Of a stretch of 64,000 nt of DNA, positions 1-8,758 are shown piece after piece. The number at the start of each line of letters is the position of its first letter. Positions within the stretch are counted from its first letter, which is position 1. The DNA lies in the NCBI RefSeq assembly GCF_003060865.1, contig NZ_CP028918.1, positions 1,221,001-1,285,000 on the forward strand, in the 5' to 3' direction. The stretch is from Gemmobacter aquarius (lineage in GTDB: Bacteria; Pseudomonadota; Alphaproteobacteria; Rhodobacterales; Rhodobacteraceae). Position numbers and translations under genes: made by a program. The notes below the pieces were generated by a model that saw only the letters and a list, made by a program, of their open reading frames with translations, did no database searches and was not told the DNA's origin.

Positions 1-21
1 CGGCCCTTGGGGGCCGAGGCC

Positions 22-42
22 CCCCACCGGGTTGCGGTGGGG
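22..42. terminator. GC-rich stem-loop before the first gene
   Basis: A 7-bp perfect stem (CCCCACC / GGTGGGG) with a 7-base loop, preceded at 1-16 by a second inverted repeat (CGGCCC / GGGCCG). There is no clear T tract. It may end or attenuate the transcript of a gene lying upstream of the window. Confidence 0.35.
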
Positions 43-90
43 CTTTGGCGCTGCTAGGGCTATTCCCGATTGTTTCGCTTGGGAACGCTT

Positions 91-1173
91 ATGCCAGATG
101 CGGTGAGGCTTGAGGTCACGGGGGTGACCCGTTCGTTCGGCGGGCGGCCCGTGGTGGATCATGTGTCGCTTTCGGTGGCGGCGGGGCGGGTGACCTGTCT
201 GCTCGGTCCTTCGGGATGCGGCAAGTCGACGACGCTGCGGATGATCGCAGGCGTCGAGCGGCCCGATGCGGGCGAGGTCAGGATCGACGGGCGCGCGGTT
301 TTCGGGCCGGGGGTCAACCTGCCGCCCGAGGCGCGGTCGGTCGGGCTGATGTTTCAGGATTTCGCGCTGTTCCCGCATCTGACGGTGGCGCAGAACGTGG
401 CGTTCGGGTTGAACGGCGACCGTGCGGCCAAGGCGGCGCGGGTGGGCGAGTTGCTTGAACGGGTGAACCTGTCGGGTTACGGGTCCAAGCATCCGCATGA
501 GCTTTCGGGCGGCGAGCAGCAGCGCGTGGCGCTGGCGCGGGCCTTGGCGCCGCGACCGCGGGTCATGCTGATGGACGAGCCGTTTTCGGGGCTGGACAAC
601 CGGCTGCGCGACGGGATTCGCGATGCGACGCTGGAGGTGCTGAAGGAAGAGGGGGCGGCGGTTCTGCTGGTCACGCACGAACCCGACGAGGCGATGCGGA
701 TGGCCGACGAGATCGCGCTGATGCGGGGCGGCCGGATCGTGCAGCAGGGCGCGCCCTACAACGTTTACAATGCGCCGGTCGACAAGGCGGCGGCGGCGTT
801 CTTTTCCGACATCAACGTGATCCGTGCCACGTCGAGGGGGGCGCTGACCGAGACGCCGTTCGGGGCCTTTCTGACCCCCGGCCATGCCGATGGCGGCGAG
901 GTCGAGATCGTGATCCGTCCGCAGCACCTGAAGATCGACTTTGACCGTGGCGGGCGCGGGCCGAACCCGACGGCGCAGGACGGCACGCCTGCGCGTGGCA
1001 CGGTGCAGCGGGCGCGCTATCTGGGGCGCGAATCGCTGGTCGATTTCAAGATGGATTTCGACGGGTCGATCCTGACGGCCAGCGTGCCGGGGGTGTTCCT
1101 GCCCAAGACAGGCACCGCGCTGTGGCTGATGATCCGGCGCGACAGGTGTTTTGTGTTCGGGGTGGGGCGGTAG
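91..1173 (+). CDS. Iron(III)/spermidine-type ABC transporter ATP-binding protein (FbpC-like)
   Basis: ATPase subunit of a periplasmic-binding-protein-dependent importer, acting at the inner face of the membrane. Walker A (GPSGCGKS) lies near residues 39-46. The signature LSGGEQQR, Walker B VMLMDEP and an H-loop histidine (VTHEP) follow, and the C-terminal ~110 residues form a TOBE/OB-type regulatory domain. About 360 aa is the usual size for the FbpC/PotA/AfuC class, and the FbpC resemblance is an inference from overall sequence. I chose ATG 91 because GGGAA sits 5 bases upstream; a TTG at 70 would add seven residues. The binding protein and permease are not in the window and probably lie upstream on the same strand. 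A weak G/C hairpin follows the stop, facing the convergent regulator gene. Confidence 0.85.
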   Translation: MPDAVRLEVTGVTRSFGGRPVVDHVSLSVAAGRVTCLLGPSGCGKSTTLRMIAGVERPDAGEVRIDGRAVFGPGVNLPPEARSVGLMFQDFALFPHLTVAQNVAFGLNGDRAAKAARVGELLERVNLSGYGSKHPHELSGGEQQRVALARALAPRPRVMLMDEPFSGLDNRLRDGIRDATLEVLKEEGAAVLLVTHEPDEAMRMADEIALMRGGRIVQQGAPYNVYNAPVDKAAAAFFSDINVIRATSRGALTETPFGAFLTPGHADGGEVEIVIRPQHLKIDFDRGGRGPNPTAQDGTPARGTVQRARYLGRESLVDFKMDFDGSILTASVPGVFLPKTGTALWLMIRRDRCFVFGVGR

Positions 1174-1202
1174 CGGGGGGCCTTTGCCCCTCGTTCGGCT
1201 TT

Positions 1203-1559
1203 TCAGCCCACCCGTTCGTCAATCCCCGCTTGCGGCATCAGGGTTGCGACCTTGGCCAGCAGGGTGCGGGCGGCGCGGGCGCGGGGGCCTTCGGCGCTGG
1301 ACACGGCGGTCAGGCCCTCGACCAGCGCGTCAAGCTCGTCCTGCGTCATCAGCGTGGGGGGCAGCAGGAGCGGTGAGCGCAGGATGTAGCCCAAGCCCCG
1401 TTCGCCCTCGACCGGCAGGCCCGAGCCTGACATCACGGCCATGTCGCGCCAGATCGTGCGGGTCGAAACGCGCATTTTCGCGGCCAGTTCGGCTGCGGTA
1501 TGCAAACGCCCGTCGCGCAGGATCTGGATGAGGTCGAACATGCGGTCGTCGCGGGTCAT
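1203..1559 (-). CDS. Short DeoR/YafY-like HTH transcriptional regulator lacking the WYL domain
   Basis: DNA-binding regulator of about 118 residues. The N-terminal 60 residues match the HTH_11 winged helix of YafY/DeoR-like proteins (MFDLIQILRDGRLHTAAELA, then a VSTRTIWRDM recognition helix, then a GERGLGY wing). The C-terminal WYL ligand-sensing domain normal in this family (total about 225 aa) is absent, and no continuation is visible in other frames downstream. It may be a naturally short regulator or a truncated one. ATG 1559 was chosen because AAGGAA lies 8 bases upstream on the minus strand. A perfect palindrome at 1613-1632 in its promoter region suggests autoregulation. The product is cytoplasmic and its target is unknown. 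Confidence 0.7.
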   Translation of the reverse strand: MTRDDRMFDLIQILRDGRLHTAAELAAKMRVSTRTIWRDMAVMSGSGLPVEGERGLGYILRSPLLLPPTLMTQDELDALVEGLTAVSSAEGPRARAARTLLAKVATLMPQAGIDERVG

Positions 1560-1612
1560 TGCGGGGTTCCTTCGGCTCGGCATCGGGCGGGTAGCGGCCA
1601 GCGGTGCCGCCT

Positions 1613-1632
1613 ACTGACATATAACTGTCAGT
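1613..1632. promoter_or_regulatory. Perfect palindrome, candidate operator of the adjacent HTH regulator
   Basis: ACTGACA and TGTCAGT are separated by TATAAC. It lies 54 bases upstream of the minus-strand regulator start and about 120 bases upstream of tatA. The A/T-rich centre resembles a -10 element, so a bound dimer could block the promoter. Assignment to the neighbouring regulator is inferred from position. Confidence 0.55.
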
Positions 1633-1750
1633 TGCGCGGGGAAAGCGGGGAATAGGTGCTTTCCGGCGGCGGCGGCTTGGTCATAAATGCAGGCAGAACT
1701 ACAGAGTCGCGGCGCGGTTGGCGCGGGCGGCAACAGTCAAGGAGAACAAC

Positions 1751-1981
1751 ATGGGACGATTTGGACCTATGGAAATCATCATCATCGCAGCCGTCGTGCT
1801 GATCCTGTTCGGTCGTGGCAAGGTATCGAGCCTGATGGGCGAAGTCGGCAAGGGCATCACCGCCTTCAAGCGCGGCGTCAAGGACGAGGGTGCAGAGGCC
1901 GCAGCTGCTGCCGCAGCGGCAGTCGAGGCCGCCCGCGACGTGACGCCCGCAGCGACGACGACCGAGCAGGACAAGGTCTGA
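1751..1981 (+). CDS. tatA: Twin-arginine translocase subunit TatA
   Basis: Forms the size-variable pore of the Tat pathway, which exports folded proteins. The 76-residue product has one N-terminal membrane helix (about residues 6-20, IIIIAAVVLILFGRGK), the FGRGK hinge, and an amphipathic helix containing GEVGKGITAFKRG. An alanine-rich acidic tail follows. All of these are diagnostic of TatA. ATG 1751 has an AAGGAG-type site 7 bases upstream; a start at 1718 would put a non-membrane extension in front of the helix. It is first in a tatA-tatB-tatC-DUF815 operon with short gaps or overlaps. Confidence 0.95.
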   Translation: MGRFGPMEIIIIAAVVLILFGRGKVSSLMGEVGKGITAFKRGVKDEGAEAAAAAAAAVEAARDVTPAATTTEQDKV

Positions 1982-2023
1982 GTGCGGCCTTGCGCCTGAA
2001 CACGGGCAAGGAAGGGCTGAGAG

Positions 2024-2716
2024 ATGCTTGATATCGGCTGGAGCGAACTGGTCCTGATCGGGGTCGTCGCGCTGATTTTCGTAGGGCCGAAAGACCTGCC
2101 GCGGATGTTCCACGCGCTGGGGCGGTTCACCGCCAAGGCGCGGGGCATGGCGCGGGAATTTCAACGCGCGATGGACGATGCGGCGAAATCGTCGGGGCTT
2201 GACGATGTCCGCAAGGACCTGAGCGGGGTCAAGGCGGGGATCAATGCCGCGACCAATCCGGCGGGGTTCGGGATCAACGCGCTGGAGGATGCGGCGCGGA
2301 AGTTCGAGAACTGGGATCCGAAATCGGTTTTGAAACCGGCTGTGGCTGCGGCTCCTGCGGCGGCTGCCGCGACGGATGCGGCGGCGACCGGCTCAACGGC
2401 GGATGCGTCCGAACCCGGACCGGAAACGAAGGCACTGGCCGAAAAGCGGGCAGCCGATGCTGCCGCAGCGCGGGCCAAGGCACATGAATTGCAGGCCAAG
2501 GCTGCGGCTTCGGCAAGTGCAACCTTTGCCGCGCGGGCCAAGGCCGACGCCGAGGCTGCGGCAGTCAGAATGGCCGACGAAAGTGCTGCTGCACCTGCGC
2601 CGCAGCCGCGCAGCCGTGCGAAGAAGGCCGAGTCGGCCGGAATTGCCGAGCCTGCAGCAGAAGCTGCCAAACCGGCGCGAAAGCCGCCGGTCAGACGCAA
2701 GAAGAGTGACGAATGA
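2024..2716 (+). CDS. tatB: Twin-arginine translocase subunit TatB
   Basis: Part of the TatBC receptor that binds twin-arginine signal peptides. The product starts with [20 protein letters not shown], a membrane helix, followed by the VGPKDLPRM hinge and an amphipathic helix ([20 protein letters not shown]). This is the canonical TatB arrangement. At 230 residues it is longer than many TatB proteins because of a C-terminal tail from about residue 105, rich in Ala, Pro, Lys and Glu and probably disordered. The last four bases overlap tatC (ATGA), suggesting translational coupling. Confidence 0.93.
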   Translation: MLDIGWSELVLIGVVALIFVGPKDLPRMFHALGRFTAKARGMAREFQRAMDDAAKSSGLDDVRKDLSGVKAGINAATNPAGFGINALEDAARKFENWDPKSVLKPAVAAAPAAAAATDAAATGSTADASEPGPETKALAEKRAADAAAARAKAHELQAKAAASASATFAARAKADAEAAAVRMADESAAAPAPQPRSRAKKAESAGIAEPAAEAAKPARKPPVRRKKSDE

Positions 2717-3588
2717 CCAAGACCGATCAAATCGAAGACAGTTCGGCCCCGCTGATCGAGCATCTTGCCGAGCTGCGAAATCGGCTGATGTGGTCGGCTG
2801 CCGCCTTTTGCCTTGCGTTGTTCGCGGTCTATCCCTTTGCCATGCAGGTGTTCAACTTCCTGTCGCGGCCGATCTGCAAAGTGCTGGAAAGCATGGGGCA
2901 GAATTGCCAGCTTGTGCTGATCTCGCCGCAGGAAGGCTTTTTCGTCGCCATCAACATCTCGCTGTTCGGGGGGCTGGTGCTGGCCTTTCCGGTGATCGCC
3001 TATCATCTGTGGCGCTTCGTGGCGCCGGGGCTTTACAGGTCGGAGCAGAGCGCGCTCTTTCCGTTTCTGATCGCCTCGCCGATCATGTTCTTCTTCGGCG
3101 CGGCATTCGCCTATTTCGTCGTCTTGCCGATGGCGTTCAACTTCTTTCTCGGGTTCCAGCAGTTCAGCGCTTCGGCGCCCGCGACGGAACCGGTGAAGGA
3201 CGCGGTTGGCGCCTTGAAGGAAGTGGCGAGCGTTCCGGGGATCGTGTTTCAGGGGTCGGCGCAGGAATATCTGGGCGTGACGATGAAATTCATCCTGTCC
3301 TTCGGGCTGTGCTTCCAGTTGCCTGTCTTGCTGACGCTGCTTGGCAAGGCCGGGCTGGTGGGATCGAAGGGCCTGTCGGCGATGCGGAAATACGCCGTGG
3401 TCGCGATCTTGATCCTAGCCGCCGTGGCGACGCCTCCAGACGTGATCAGCCAGATCATCCTGTTTGCGGCGATCTATCCGCTTTACGAAGTGTCGGTGTT
3501 CCTGATCCGCCGGATCGAAAGAGCGCGCGAAAAGCAGATGCGCGCCGATGGAACCTGGGTCGACGAGGACGAGGAAGACGCGGTTTGA
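2713..3588 (+). CDS. tatC: Twin-arginine translocase subunit TatC
   Basis: Polytopic receptor subunit of the Tat translocase, recognising the RR motif of substrates. The family's N-terminal motif is visible ([12 protein letters not shown]). Six hydrophobic helices follow, with the conserved FxxF/PxLYRSE region ([11 protein letters not shown]) and the late [20 protein letters not shown] segment. The 291-residue length is close to the Rhodobacteraceae norm. The C-terminus is acidic (DEDEED). It overlaps tatB by ATGA, and its TGA stop overlaps the TTG start of the next gene. Confidence 0.96.
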   Translation: MTKTDQIEDSSAPLIEHLAELRNRLMWSAAAFCLALFAVYPFAMQVFNFLSRPICKVLESMGQNCQLVLISPQEGFFVAINISLFGGLVLAFPVIAYHLWRFVAPGLYRSEQSALFPFLIASPIMFFFGAAFAYFVVLPMAFNFFLGFQQFSASAPATEPVKDAVGALKEVASVPGIVFQGSAQEYLGVTMKFILSFGLCFQLPVLLTLLGKAGLVGSKGLSAMRKYAVVAILILAAVATPPDVISQIILFAAIYPLYEVSVFLIRRIERAREKQMRADGTWVDEDEEDAV

Positions 3589-4436
3589 AGGCTTTGCTCG
3601 AACGCATTGCGGGGGCGCTGGAGCGGATGGCTCCGGCGCCTTTGGCCGCTCCGGATTTCGGTGCCGAGGCTTTTGTCTGGCATACCGGCCCTGACCGGCT
3701 GGAGCCTGTGGCGCGGGTCGCTCGCGTGGACCTGTCGCTGCTGGTGGGGGTGAACCGGTCGCGTGATACGCTTTTGGAGAACACGCGGCATTTCGCGGCG
3801 GGGTTGCCTGCGAACAACGCGCTCTTGTGGGGCGCGCGCGGGATGGGGAAATCCTCGCTCGTCAAATCGGTGCATGCCGCCGTGCGGGCCGAGGGGCATG
3901 ATCTGAAGATCGTCGAGTTGAGCCGCGAGGATCTGCCGAGCGTGGGGCGGCTGTTGGCCGTGCTGCGCGGGGCGGGGGCGAAGTCGGGCGCGCGGTTCAT
4001 CCTGTTTTGCGACGACCTGTCGTTCAGCCATGACGACCAGCATTACAAAAGCCTGAAGGCGGTGCTGGACGGCGGGATCGAGGGGCGGCCCGATAACGTG
4101 CTGTTCTACGCCACGTCGAACCGGCGGCACCTGATGCCGCGCGACATGATCGAGAACGAGACGCAGGCGGCGATCCATTCGACGGAAGCGGTCGAGGAAA
4201 AGGTATCGCTGTCTGACCGCTTCGGGTTGTGGCTGGGCTTCCATCCCTGTTCGCAGGACGAATATCTGGCGATGATCGACGGCTATTGCGCGGCGCATGG
4301 GGTGGCGGTCGAGGCGGCGCGGTTGCGGGCCGAGGCGATCGAATGGCAGGCGACGCGGGGCGGGCGGTCGGGCCGTGTGGCCTGGCAGTTCTTTTGCGAC
4401 CTCGCCGCGCGCGAAGGGGTGCGGGTGTCCGGCTGA
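3585..4436 (+). CDS. DUF815 family P-loop ATPase
   Basis: Predicted cytoplasmic AAA-like ATPase of unknown cellular role. Walker A (GARGMGKS) is at about residues 83-90 and the Walker B-like [10 protein letters not shown] at about 138-147, both typical of DUF815. Length is 283 residues. The start is TTG 3585, overlapping the tatC TGA as TTGA, which gives an N-terminus resembling homologues; an internal ATG at 3627 is the alternative. Position directly behind tatC with overlapping codons implies co-transcription with the Tat genes. Whether it has any role in Tat export is unknown. A palindromic terminator-like element follows. Confidence 0.85.
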   Translation: MKALLERIAGALERMAPAPLAAPDFGAEAFVWHTGPDRLEPVARVARVDLSLLVGVNRSRDTLLENTRHFAAGLPANNALLWGARGMGKSSLVKSVHAAVRAEGHDLKIVELSREDLPSVGRLLAVLRGAGAKSGARFILFCDDLSFSHDDQHYKSLKAVLDGGIEGRPDNVLFYATSNRRHLMPRDMIENETQAAIHSTEAVEEKVSLSDRFGLWLGFHPCSQDEYLAMIDGYCAAHGVAVEAARLRAEAIEWQATRGGRSGRVAWQFFCDLAAREGVRVSG

Positions 4437-4461
4437 CGGATTTTCAGACCTGTGGCCCAAC

Positions 4462-4500
4462 GATTTTTCTGCGAAAAATCAGGGCCGGCGCGCCCCTGAT
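4462..4500. terminator. Twin hairpin after the tat operon
   Basis: First hairpin: GATTTTTC-TGC-GAAAAATC (4462-4480). Second: ATCAGGG...CCCTGAT (4478-4500), followed by TTG. The first hairpin recurs in exactly reverse-complement form at 5240-5258. It probably ends the tat-DUF815 transcript. Confidence 0.55.
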
Positions 4501-5134
4501 TTGACGACGGGCCGGAGACTGCGGGCGTTCGAGGCGTTTCCTATCGGTTGTCGGGTGAATCAGGGTCACCAAATGGGCGAGGCCTTGATTCCGCACGACC
4601 GGGACGCAATGGGCTGTCAGCGCCCGGCACTGCCTTGTCCCGAGCCTTTGCCGAAGCTGCCGATTTCGAATAGACCATCGCCTGCGGCAGTATCGCCAAG
4701 GTCCACTGGCATGGACAGGGCGCAAACGGGGCATCCGCTGCCATGCCATCGGACGCTCTTGCGATGGGTGACGACGAGGATCATGGCGCTGAAAGATGTG
4801 CCCGGCCCCCCGATCGACTTTCGCCCGCTGCTTGGGCAAGCCCGTGACCTTCGTGGCACAGCGGTGCTGCCCGAAGGGTTAACCTCTGGCCAAATTCCTC
4901 GACAATCGGGCGTTCGATGCCAAGTGGTGTTCGAAAGGCACTGTCGGGAGCGGGCCTGTTGACGTTCTCCGGCGGCGACTGACTATCTTGCAGCAACGTG
5001 TTGCGATTGCTTGAAATTCTTCGAATGTTCCGAAGAAATTCTCGATCAGGCGCCACCGTTTTAGGTGTTCGGAGTCGCAATCTGTCGGGAAGCGGCGTTT
5101 GGATCCCCCGGATCGCCATTGTCTCTGACTTTCT
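4501..5134. other. Gene-free, lower-GC stretch with two palindromes
   Basis: No open frame here resembles a protein I recognise. Composition becomes noticeably AT-richer around 4960-5060. Two palindromes lie there: GCAAC-GT-GTTGC at 4994-5005, and a 29-bp inverted repeat at 5014-5042 (GAAATTCTTCG / CGAAGAAATTC, one mismatch, 7-base loop). It may be a decayed gene or mobile element, or a regulatory region; I cannot tell which. Confidence 0.4.
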
Positions 5135-5198
5135 TTTCACGCTGGCTCAAATATCCCGGGGGGATGAGGCCGCAGGCCGATGGGGGGCTGGCCCCCCG
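5135..5198 (+). repeat. Composite intergenic element (AT core plus G/C hairpin)
   Basis: TTTCACGCTGGC followed by an AAATATCCC core and, 20 bases later, the hairpin GGGGGGC-TG-GCCCCCC (5182-5197). The same core is found reversed at 6661-6689. I believe elements of this type are common at Rhodobacterales gene ends; no function is known to me. Confidence 0.5.
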
Positions 5199-5239
5199 CT
5201 CGCGGGCGGTGCAGGGCGCAGGCCATGCAGCAGGGGCGG

Positions 5240-5258
5240 GATTTTTCGCAGAAAAATC
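5240..5258. repeat. Inverted copy of the 4462-4480 palindrome
   Basis: GATTTTTC-GCA-GAAAAATC is the exact reverse complement of the element at 4462-4480. The two copies bracket the gene-free 4.5-5.2 kb stretch in opposite orientation. Confidence 0.6.
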
Positions 5259-5334
5259 GGGGTGGGGCAGGCTGGGCCTTGCGAGCGGGGGCTTGGGTGA
5301 TTAGCCTTGGCGCTTCCTCTGGCCCTTGGACCCC

Positions 5335-6609
5335 ATGTTTACCGAAATCCTTATTGTCGTTGCCCTGATCATCGTGAACGGGGTGTTGTCCATGTCGGAA
5401 ATGGCCATCGTTTCGGCGCGTCCTGCGCGGTTGCGGTCGCTCGAGGGGAAATCGCTGGGGGCGGGTGCCGCCTTGCGGCTGGCCGAGCAGCCGGGGCGGT
5501 TCCTGTCGACGGTGCAGATCGGGATCACGGCGGTTGGCGTGCTGTCGGGGGCGTTTTCGGGCGCGACGCTGGGGGCGAGGCTGTCGGACTGGCTGGCGGT
5601 GCAGGGGATGGCACGCGAGACGGCAAACACCTTTGGCGTGGGCGGGGTGGTGCTGATCCTGACCTATCTGTCGCTGATCGTTGGCGAGCTGGTGCCGAAG
5701 CAACTGGCGTTGAAGAATGCCGAGGGCATCGCCATCCGCATGGCGCCTGCGATGCTGGTGCTGTCGAAGCTGGCGGCGCCTGTCGTCTGGGTGCTGGAGC
5801 ATTCGGGGCGGCTGATCCTTTGGGCCATGGGGCAGGCGGGGGCAAGCCAGGCCAAGGTGACCGAGGAGGAGGTGCATACGCTCTTGTCCGAGGCGCATGA
5901 GGAAGGGCTGATCGAGCCGGAAGAGCGCGAGATGATGGCGGGGGTGATGCGGCTGGCCGACCGGTCGGCCCGCGCCCTGATGACGCCGCGCCACGAGGTC
6001 GAGATGCTGGACCTCGAGGCGACGCCTGCCGAGACGGTGGCGGCGATCCGGCGGGTGGCGCGGCCGCGGATGCCGGTGCAAAGCCGCGAGAGCGGCGAGG
6101 TGGTCGGGATCATCACGCTTGCCGATGCGTTCAACGCGCTGTCGCGGCGCGAGGCGGTGGATCCGAAGAAGCTGCTGCGCGATGTGCCTGTGGTGTCGGA
6201 CATGGCCGATGCGCTGGATGTGATGGAAATCCTGCAGGGGTCGGACCATCACCTTGCGCTGGTCTACGACGAATACGGGCATTTCGAGGGGATCATCACC
6301 TCGGGCGATATTCTGGAGGCCATCACAGGAACCGTGGCGGCGCAGACCGCCGAGGAGCCGGCGCTGGTCGAGCGCGCGGACGGGTCGCTGCTGGTATCGG
6401 GCTGGATGCCTGCGGACGAGTTCTGCGACCGTCTGGGCCTGCCGCGCGAGATGGTCGGGGGCTACGAGACGGTGGCGGGGCTGGTGTTGAACATATTCGG
6501 CCGGTTGCCAAGCTTGGGCGAGGCGGTCGAGGCCGAAGGGCTGCGCTTTGAAGTGATCGATCTGGACGACCGGCGCATCGACAAGGTGCTGGTGAGCAAG
6601 CTGGGCTGA
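5335..6609 (+). CDS. CNNM/HlyC-CorC family membrane protein with CBS domains
   Basis: Integral membrane protein of the DUF21 (CNNM) family. These are often labelled hemolysin-like and are implicated in Mg2+/Co2+ homeostasis in characterised relatives. The N-terminal half carries a first helix (ILIVVALIIVNGVL) and several more. The family motif GELVPKQLAL lies near residue 120. A tandem CBS pair (about 200-325) and a CorC_HlyC transporter-associated domain (about 345-424) follow. ATG 5335 is preferred; an in-frame TTG at 5326 adds three residues, and neither has a strong Shine-Dalgarno. Upstream is the 4.5-5.3 kb gene-free tract. Downstream is a strong hairpin shared with the convergent nlpD gene. 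Confidence 0.85.
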   Translation: MFTEILIVVALIIVNGVLSMSEMAIVSARPARLRSLEGKSLGAGAALRLAEQPGRFLSTVQIGITAVGVLSGAFSGATLGARLSDWLAVQGMARETANTFGVGGVVLILTYLSLIVGELVPKQLALKNAEGIAIRMAPAMLVLSKLAAPVVWVLEHSGRLILWAMGQAGASQAKVTEEEVHTLLSEAHEEGLIEPEEREMMAGVMRLADRSARALMTPRHEVEMLDLEATPAETVAAIRRVARPRMPVQSRESGEVVGIITLADAFNALSRREAVDPKKLLRDVPVVSDMADALDVMEILQGSDHHLALVYDEYGHFEGIITSGDILEAITGTVAAQTAEEPALVERADGSLLVSGWMPADEFCDRLGLPREMVGGYETVAGLVLNIFGRLPSLGEAVEAEGLRFEVIDLDDRRIDKVLVSKLG

Positions 6610-6619
6610 TGTGACGGGG

Positions 6620-6689
6620 GAGGGGGGCTCGCCCCCCTCTTGGCCGTGCCGGCCAATTCACCCCGAGGATATTTTCGCCAGCGTGAAAG
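6620..6689. terminator. Bidirectional terminator plus reversed composite element
   Basis: GAGGGGGGC-TC-GCCCCCCTC (6620-6639) lies between two converging genes. It is followed by CCCCGAGGATATTTTCGCCA at 6661-6680 and GCGTGAAAG, the reversed form of the core seen at 5135-5164. Confidence 0.6.
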
Positions 6690-6748
6690 CCACAGGGTGC
6701 GGGCTGACAAGGGGGCGGGCTGAGGGGGCGGGCTGAGGGGGCCTGCGC

Positions 6749-8032
6749 CTATTGCAGGTAGGGCATCGGGTCGGTGCTGTTGACGCCTTGGCGCACCTCG
6801 AAATGCAGGAAGGCGGGGTTGCCGGATCGGACGGTTGCGATTGCTTGCCCGCGCGCGACTTTGTCGCCCTTTTTCACGGTGATGCCCGCGACGCCTGCGT
6901 AGACGGTCAGAAGGCCGCCTTCGTGGCGGATGACGACGATGGGGGTTTGTTCGGTGTCTTGGGTGATCGCGGCGACGGTGCCTGCGGCGGCCGCCTTGAC
7001 GGGCGTGCCTGCGGGGGCGGCGATGTCGATGCCTTCGTTCTTTTTCGGGGCATAGGGGCGGATGATGTTGCCCGAAACCGGCATGACGAATTGGGCCGAG
7101 GACGACGCTGTGCGTTCTGTGCCCAAGTCGGGCGAAGGCGGGGCTTCGGCGGCGATTTCGGCAGCGGTTTTCGGGGTTTCGGCGGGGAGCGGTTTCTTGG
7201 CCGAGGGCGGGGTGGGGGTGGGCGTGCCTGCGCCGGGGGCAGAGGTGGCCACGGGTTTGGGAGCGGCGGATTGGGCGGGTGCCTCGTCCGGCAGGGGGGC
7301 GCCGGTCGGGGTGGGGATCATCAGGTACTGGCCTTCGCGCACATCGAGGTCGGCGCCGAGGCCGTTCCAATCGGCCAAGGCGCGGGCCGAGACGCCGTAA
7401 GTGCGGGCGATGGAGAAGGCGGTTTCGCCGCGTTTGACCTGATGGCGGGTCGGGGATTCGCCGCTGGGCGTGGTGGCGGCGGGGGCGGTTGCAGGGGCCG
7501 CTGCTGCGGGGGCGGCGGCGGGGCTTGTGCCCACGCGGTCGAGTGCGGTCGTGGCGATGGAGGAGACATCGACCGCGCCGGGGCGGGCCATGCCGGGCGA
7601 GGCGATGGGGGCGCTGGCCACGGTGCCGCCGCCGATCGCGGTGCCCGCAGCGAAGCCGCCGCCTTCGACGCGGCGCGGCAGGGCGAGCACTTCGCCGTCG
7701 CGCAGGGGCGCGCCCGCGTCTATCGCGTTGTAGCTGGCGAGTTCTTGCGGCGACAGGCCGATGCGGGCTGCGACCGAGGCGGCGGTATCACCCCTGCGGG
7801 CGACCGCGACCTGATAGCCGGGGTAGGAGATGACGCCGCGCGCATCCGGCGCGGGGCGGGCTGCGGTGACGCCGCGGGCGGCATCGGCGGTGGTCATGGC
7901 CTGACCGCCGCGCAAATCCCAGTCGAGGTTGTCGAGCGGGTTCGTTCCCCCGCCCGAACAGGCTGCCAGCGTGGCGCAGGTGCCAAGCATCAGGGTGGTG
8001 GTGCGGAAACTGCGCAGCGTCTGCGTGGTCAT
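6749..8032 (-). CDS. nlpD: NlpD-like LysM/M23 lipoprotein, catalytically degenerate
   Basis: Outer-membrane lipoprotein thought to activate cell-separation amidases. A lipobox (LAAC, Cys25) ends the signal peptide. Two LysM peptidoglycan-binding modules lie at about 73-119 and 196-240. A Pro/Ala-rich linker leads to a C-terminal LytM/M23 domain (about 325-427). The zinc ligands of active M23 enzymes are missing: the HxxxD motif reads NEGID, the YAH position reads YAG, and the end reads FLHFEVR as in E. coli NlpD. A non-hydrolytic activator role is therefore more likely than peptidase activity. It lies downstream of surE and pcm on the same strand, the conserved surE-pcm-nlpD order. No rpoS follows, as expected outside gammaproteobacteria. 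Confidence 0.85.
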   Translation of the reverse strand: MTTQTLRSFRTTTLMLGTCATLAACSGGGTNPLDNLDWDLRGGQAMTTADAARGVTAARPAPDARGVISYPGYQVAVARRGDTAASVAARIGLSPQELASYNAIDAGAPLRDGEVLALPRRVEGGGFAAGTAIGGGTVASAPIASPGMARPGAVDVSSIATTALDRVGTSPAAAPAAAAPATAPAATTPSGESPTRHQVKRGETAFSIARTYGVSARALADWNGLGADLDVREGQYLMIPTPTGAPLPDEAPAQSAAPKPVATSAPGAGTPTPTPPSAKKPLPAETPKTAAEIAAEAPPSPDLGTERTASSSAQFVMPVSGNIIRPYAPKKNEGIDIAAPAGTPVKAAAAGTVAAITQDTEQTPIVVIRHEGGLLTVYAGVAGITVKKGDKVARGQAIATVRSGNPAFLHFEVRQGVNSTDPMPYLQ

Positions 8033-8086
8033 TGCTCTGCCCTTTGCTTTCGGTCCGGGTTGGTCCCGGCCTGATCTGGTTATCGT

Positions 8087-8758
8087 CTATTCCGTCCCGA
8101 GCCCTTCGACCAGAGGGACGAAGCGGACGGGGCGAAGTTCGTCATAATGATAGCCGGTTTCGAGCCGCGTCACCTTGATCAGGCTTTGCACCGTATCCGA
8201 CTGCCCGACGGGCAACACCATGATACCGCCAACCTTGAGTTGCGCCAAGAGGGGGCCGGGCGGGTCTTCGGCGGCGGCGGTCACGATGATGCGGTCAAAC
8301 GGGGCCTGGTCGGGCAGGCCGAAGCTGCCGTCCGAGGTGATGGCGGTGATGTTGGTCAGATCGAGGCGGGCGAAGACTTCGGAGGCTTCGCGCACGAGGC
8401 GTCGGTGGCGGTCGACGGTGTAGACGCGGCGGGCGAGGTGCGACAGAATCGCGGCCTGATAGCCCGAGCCTGTGCCGACTTCGAGCACCTTGTCGCGGGG
8501 CTGGACGTTGAGCGCCTGTGTCATCAGCCCGACGATGGAGGGTTGGCTGATGGTCTGGCCGCAGGCGATGGGAAGGGGCATGTCTTCATAGGCGCGGTCG
8601 GAAAAGACGCCGCGCACGAAAAGGCCGCGGTCGGTCTGTTCCATGGCGGTCAGGACGCGGGTATCGGTGACACCACGCGAGCGGAGGGCGTAAAGAAAGC
8701 GCATCTTGCGTGTCGCAGCGGAGCCTTCGTCGTCGAAGTCCCGCGGCCCGTTTGTCAT
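8087..8758 (-). CDS. pcm: Protein-L-isoaspartate O-methyltransferase
   Basis: Repairs isomerised aspartyl residues by methylating L-isoaspartate with S-adenosylmethionine. The Rossmann-type SAM-binding motif [10 protein letters not shown] is at residues 91-100. The upstream [11 protein letters not shown] region (about 67-77) is characteristic of the family active site, and the C-terminal LPVG segment is also present. The 223-residue length is normal. The start codon overlaps the surE stop (ATGA), so the two are translationally coupled. nlpD follows after about 55 bases. Confidence 0.95.
   Translation of the reverse strand: MTNGPRDFDDEGSAATRKMRFLYALRSRGVTDTRVLTAMEQTDRGLFVRGVFSDRAYEDMPLPIACGQTISQPSIVGLMTQALNVQPRDKVLEVGTGSGYQAAILSHLARRVYTVDRHRRLVREASEVFARLDLTNITAITSDGSFGLPDQAPFDRIIVTAAAEDPPGPLLAQLKVGGIMVLPVGQSDTVQSLIKVTRLETGYHYDELRPVRFVPLVEGLGTE

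Noticed and set aside
2376..3584. A long plus-strand frame running into the DUF815 gene from upstream.
   Set aside because: The part before 3585 overlaps tatB and tatC in another frame and has no recognisable sequence. Only the part from TTG 3585 matches DUF815.
4444..5140. Minus-strand frames between the tat operon and the CNNM gene considered as a decayed transposase.
   Set aside because: I could not match any peptide there to a transposase motif such as DDE spacing, and no terminal repeats with target duplications were seen. Only the inverted hairpins are reported.
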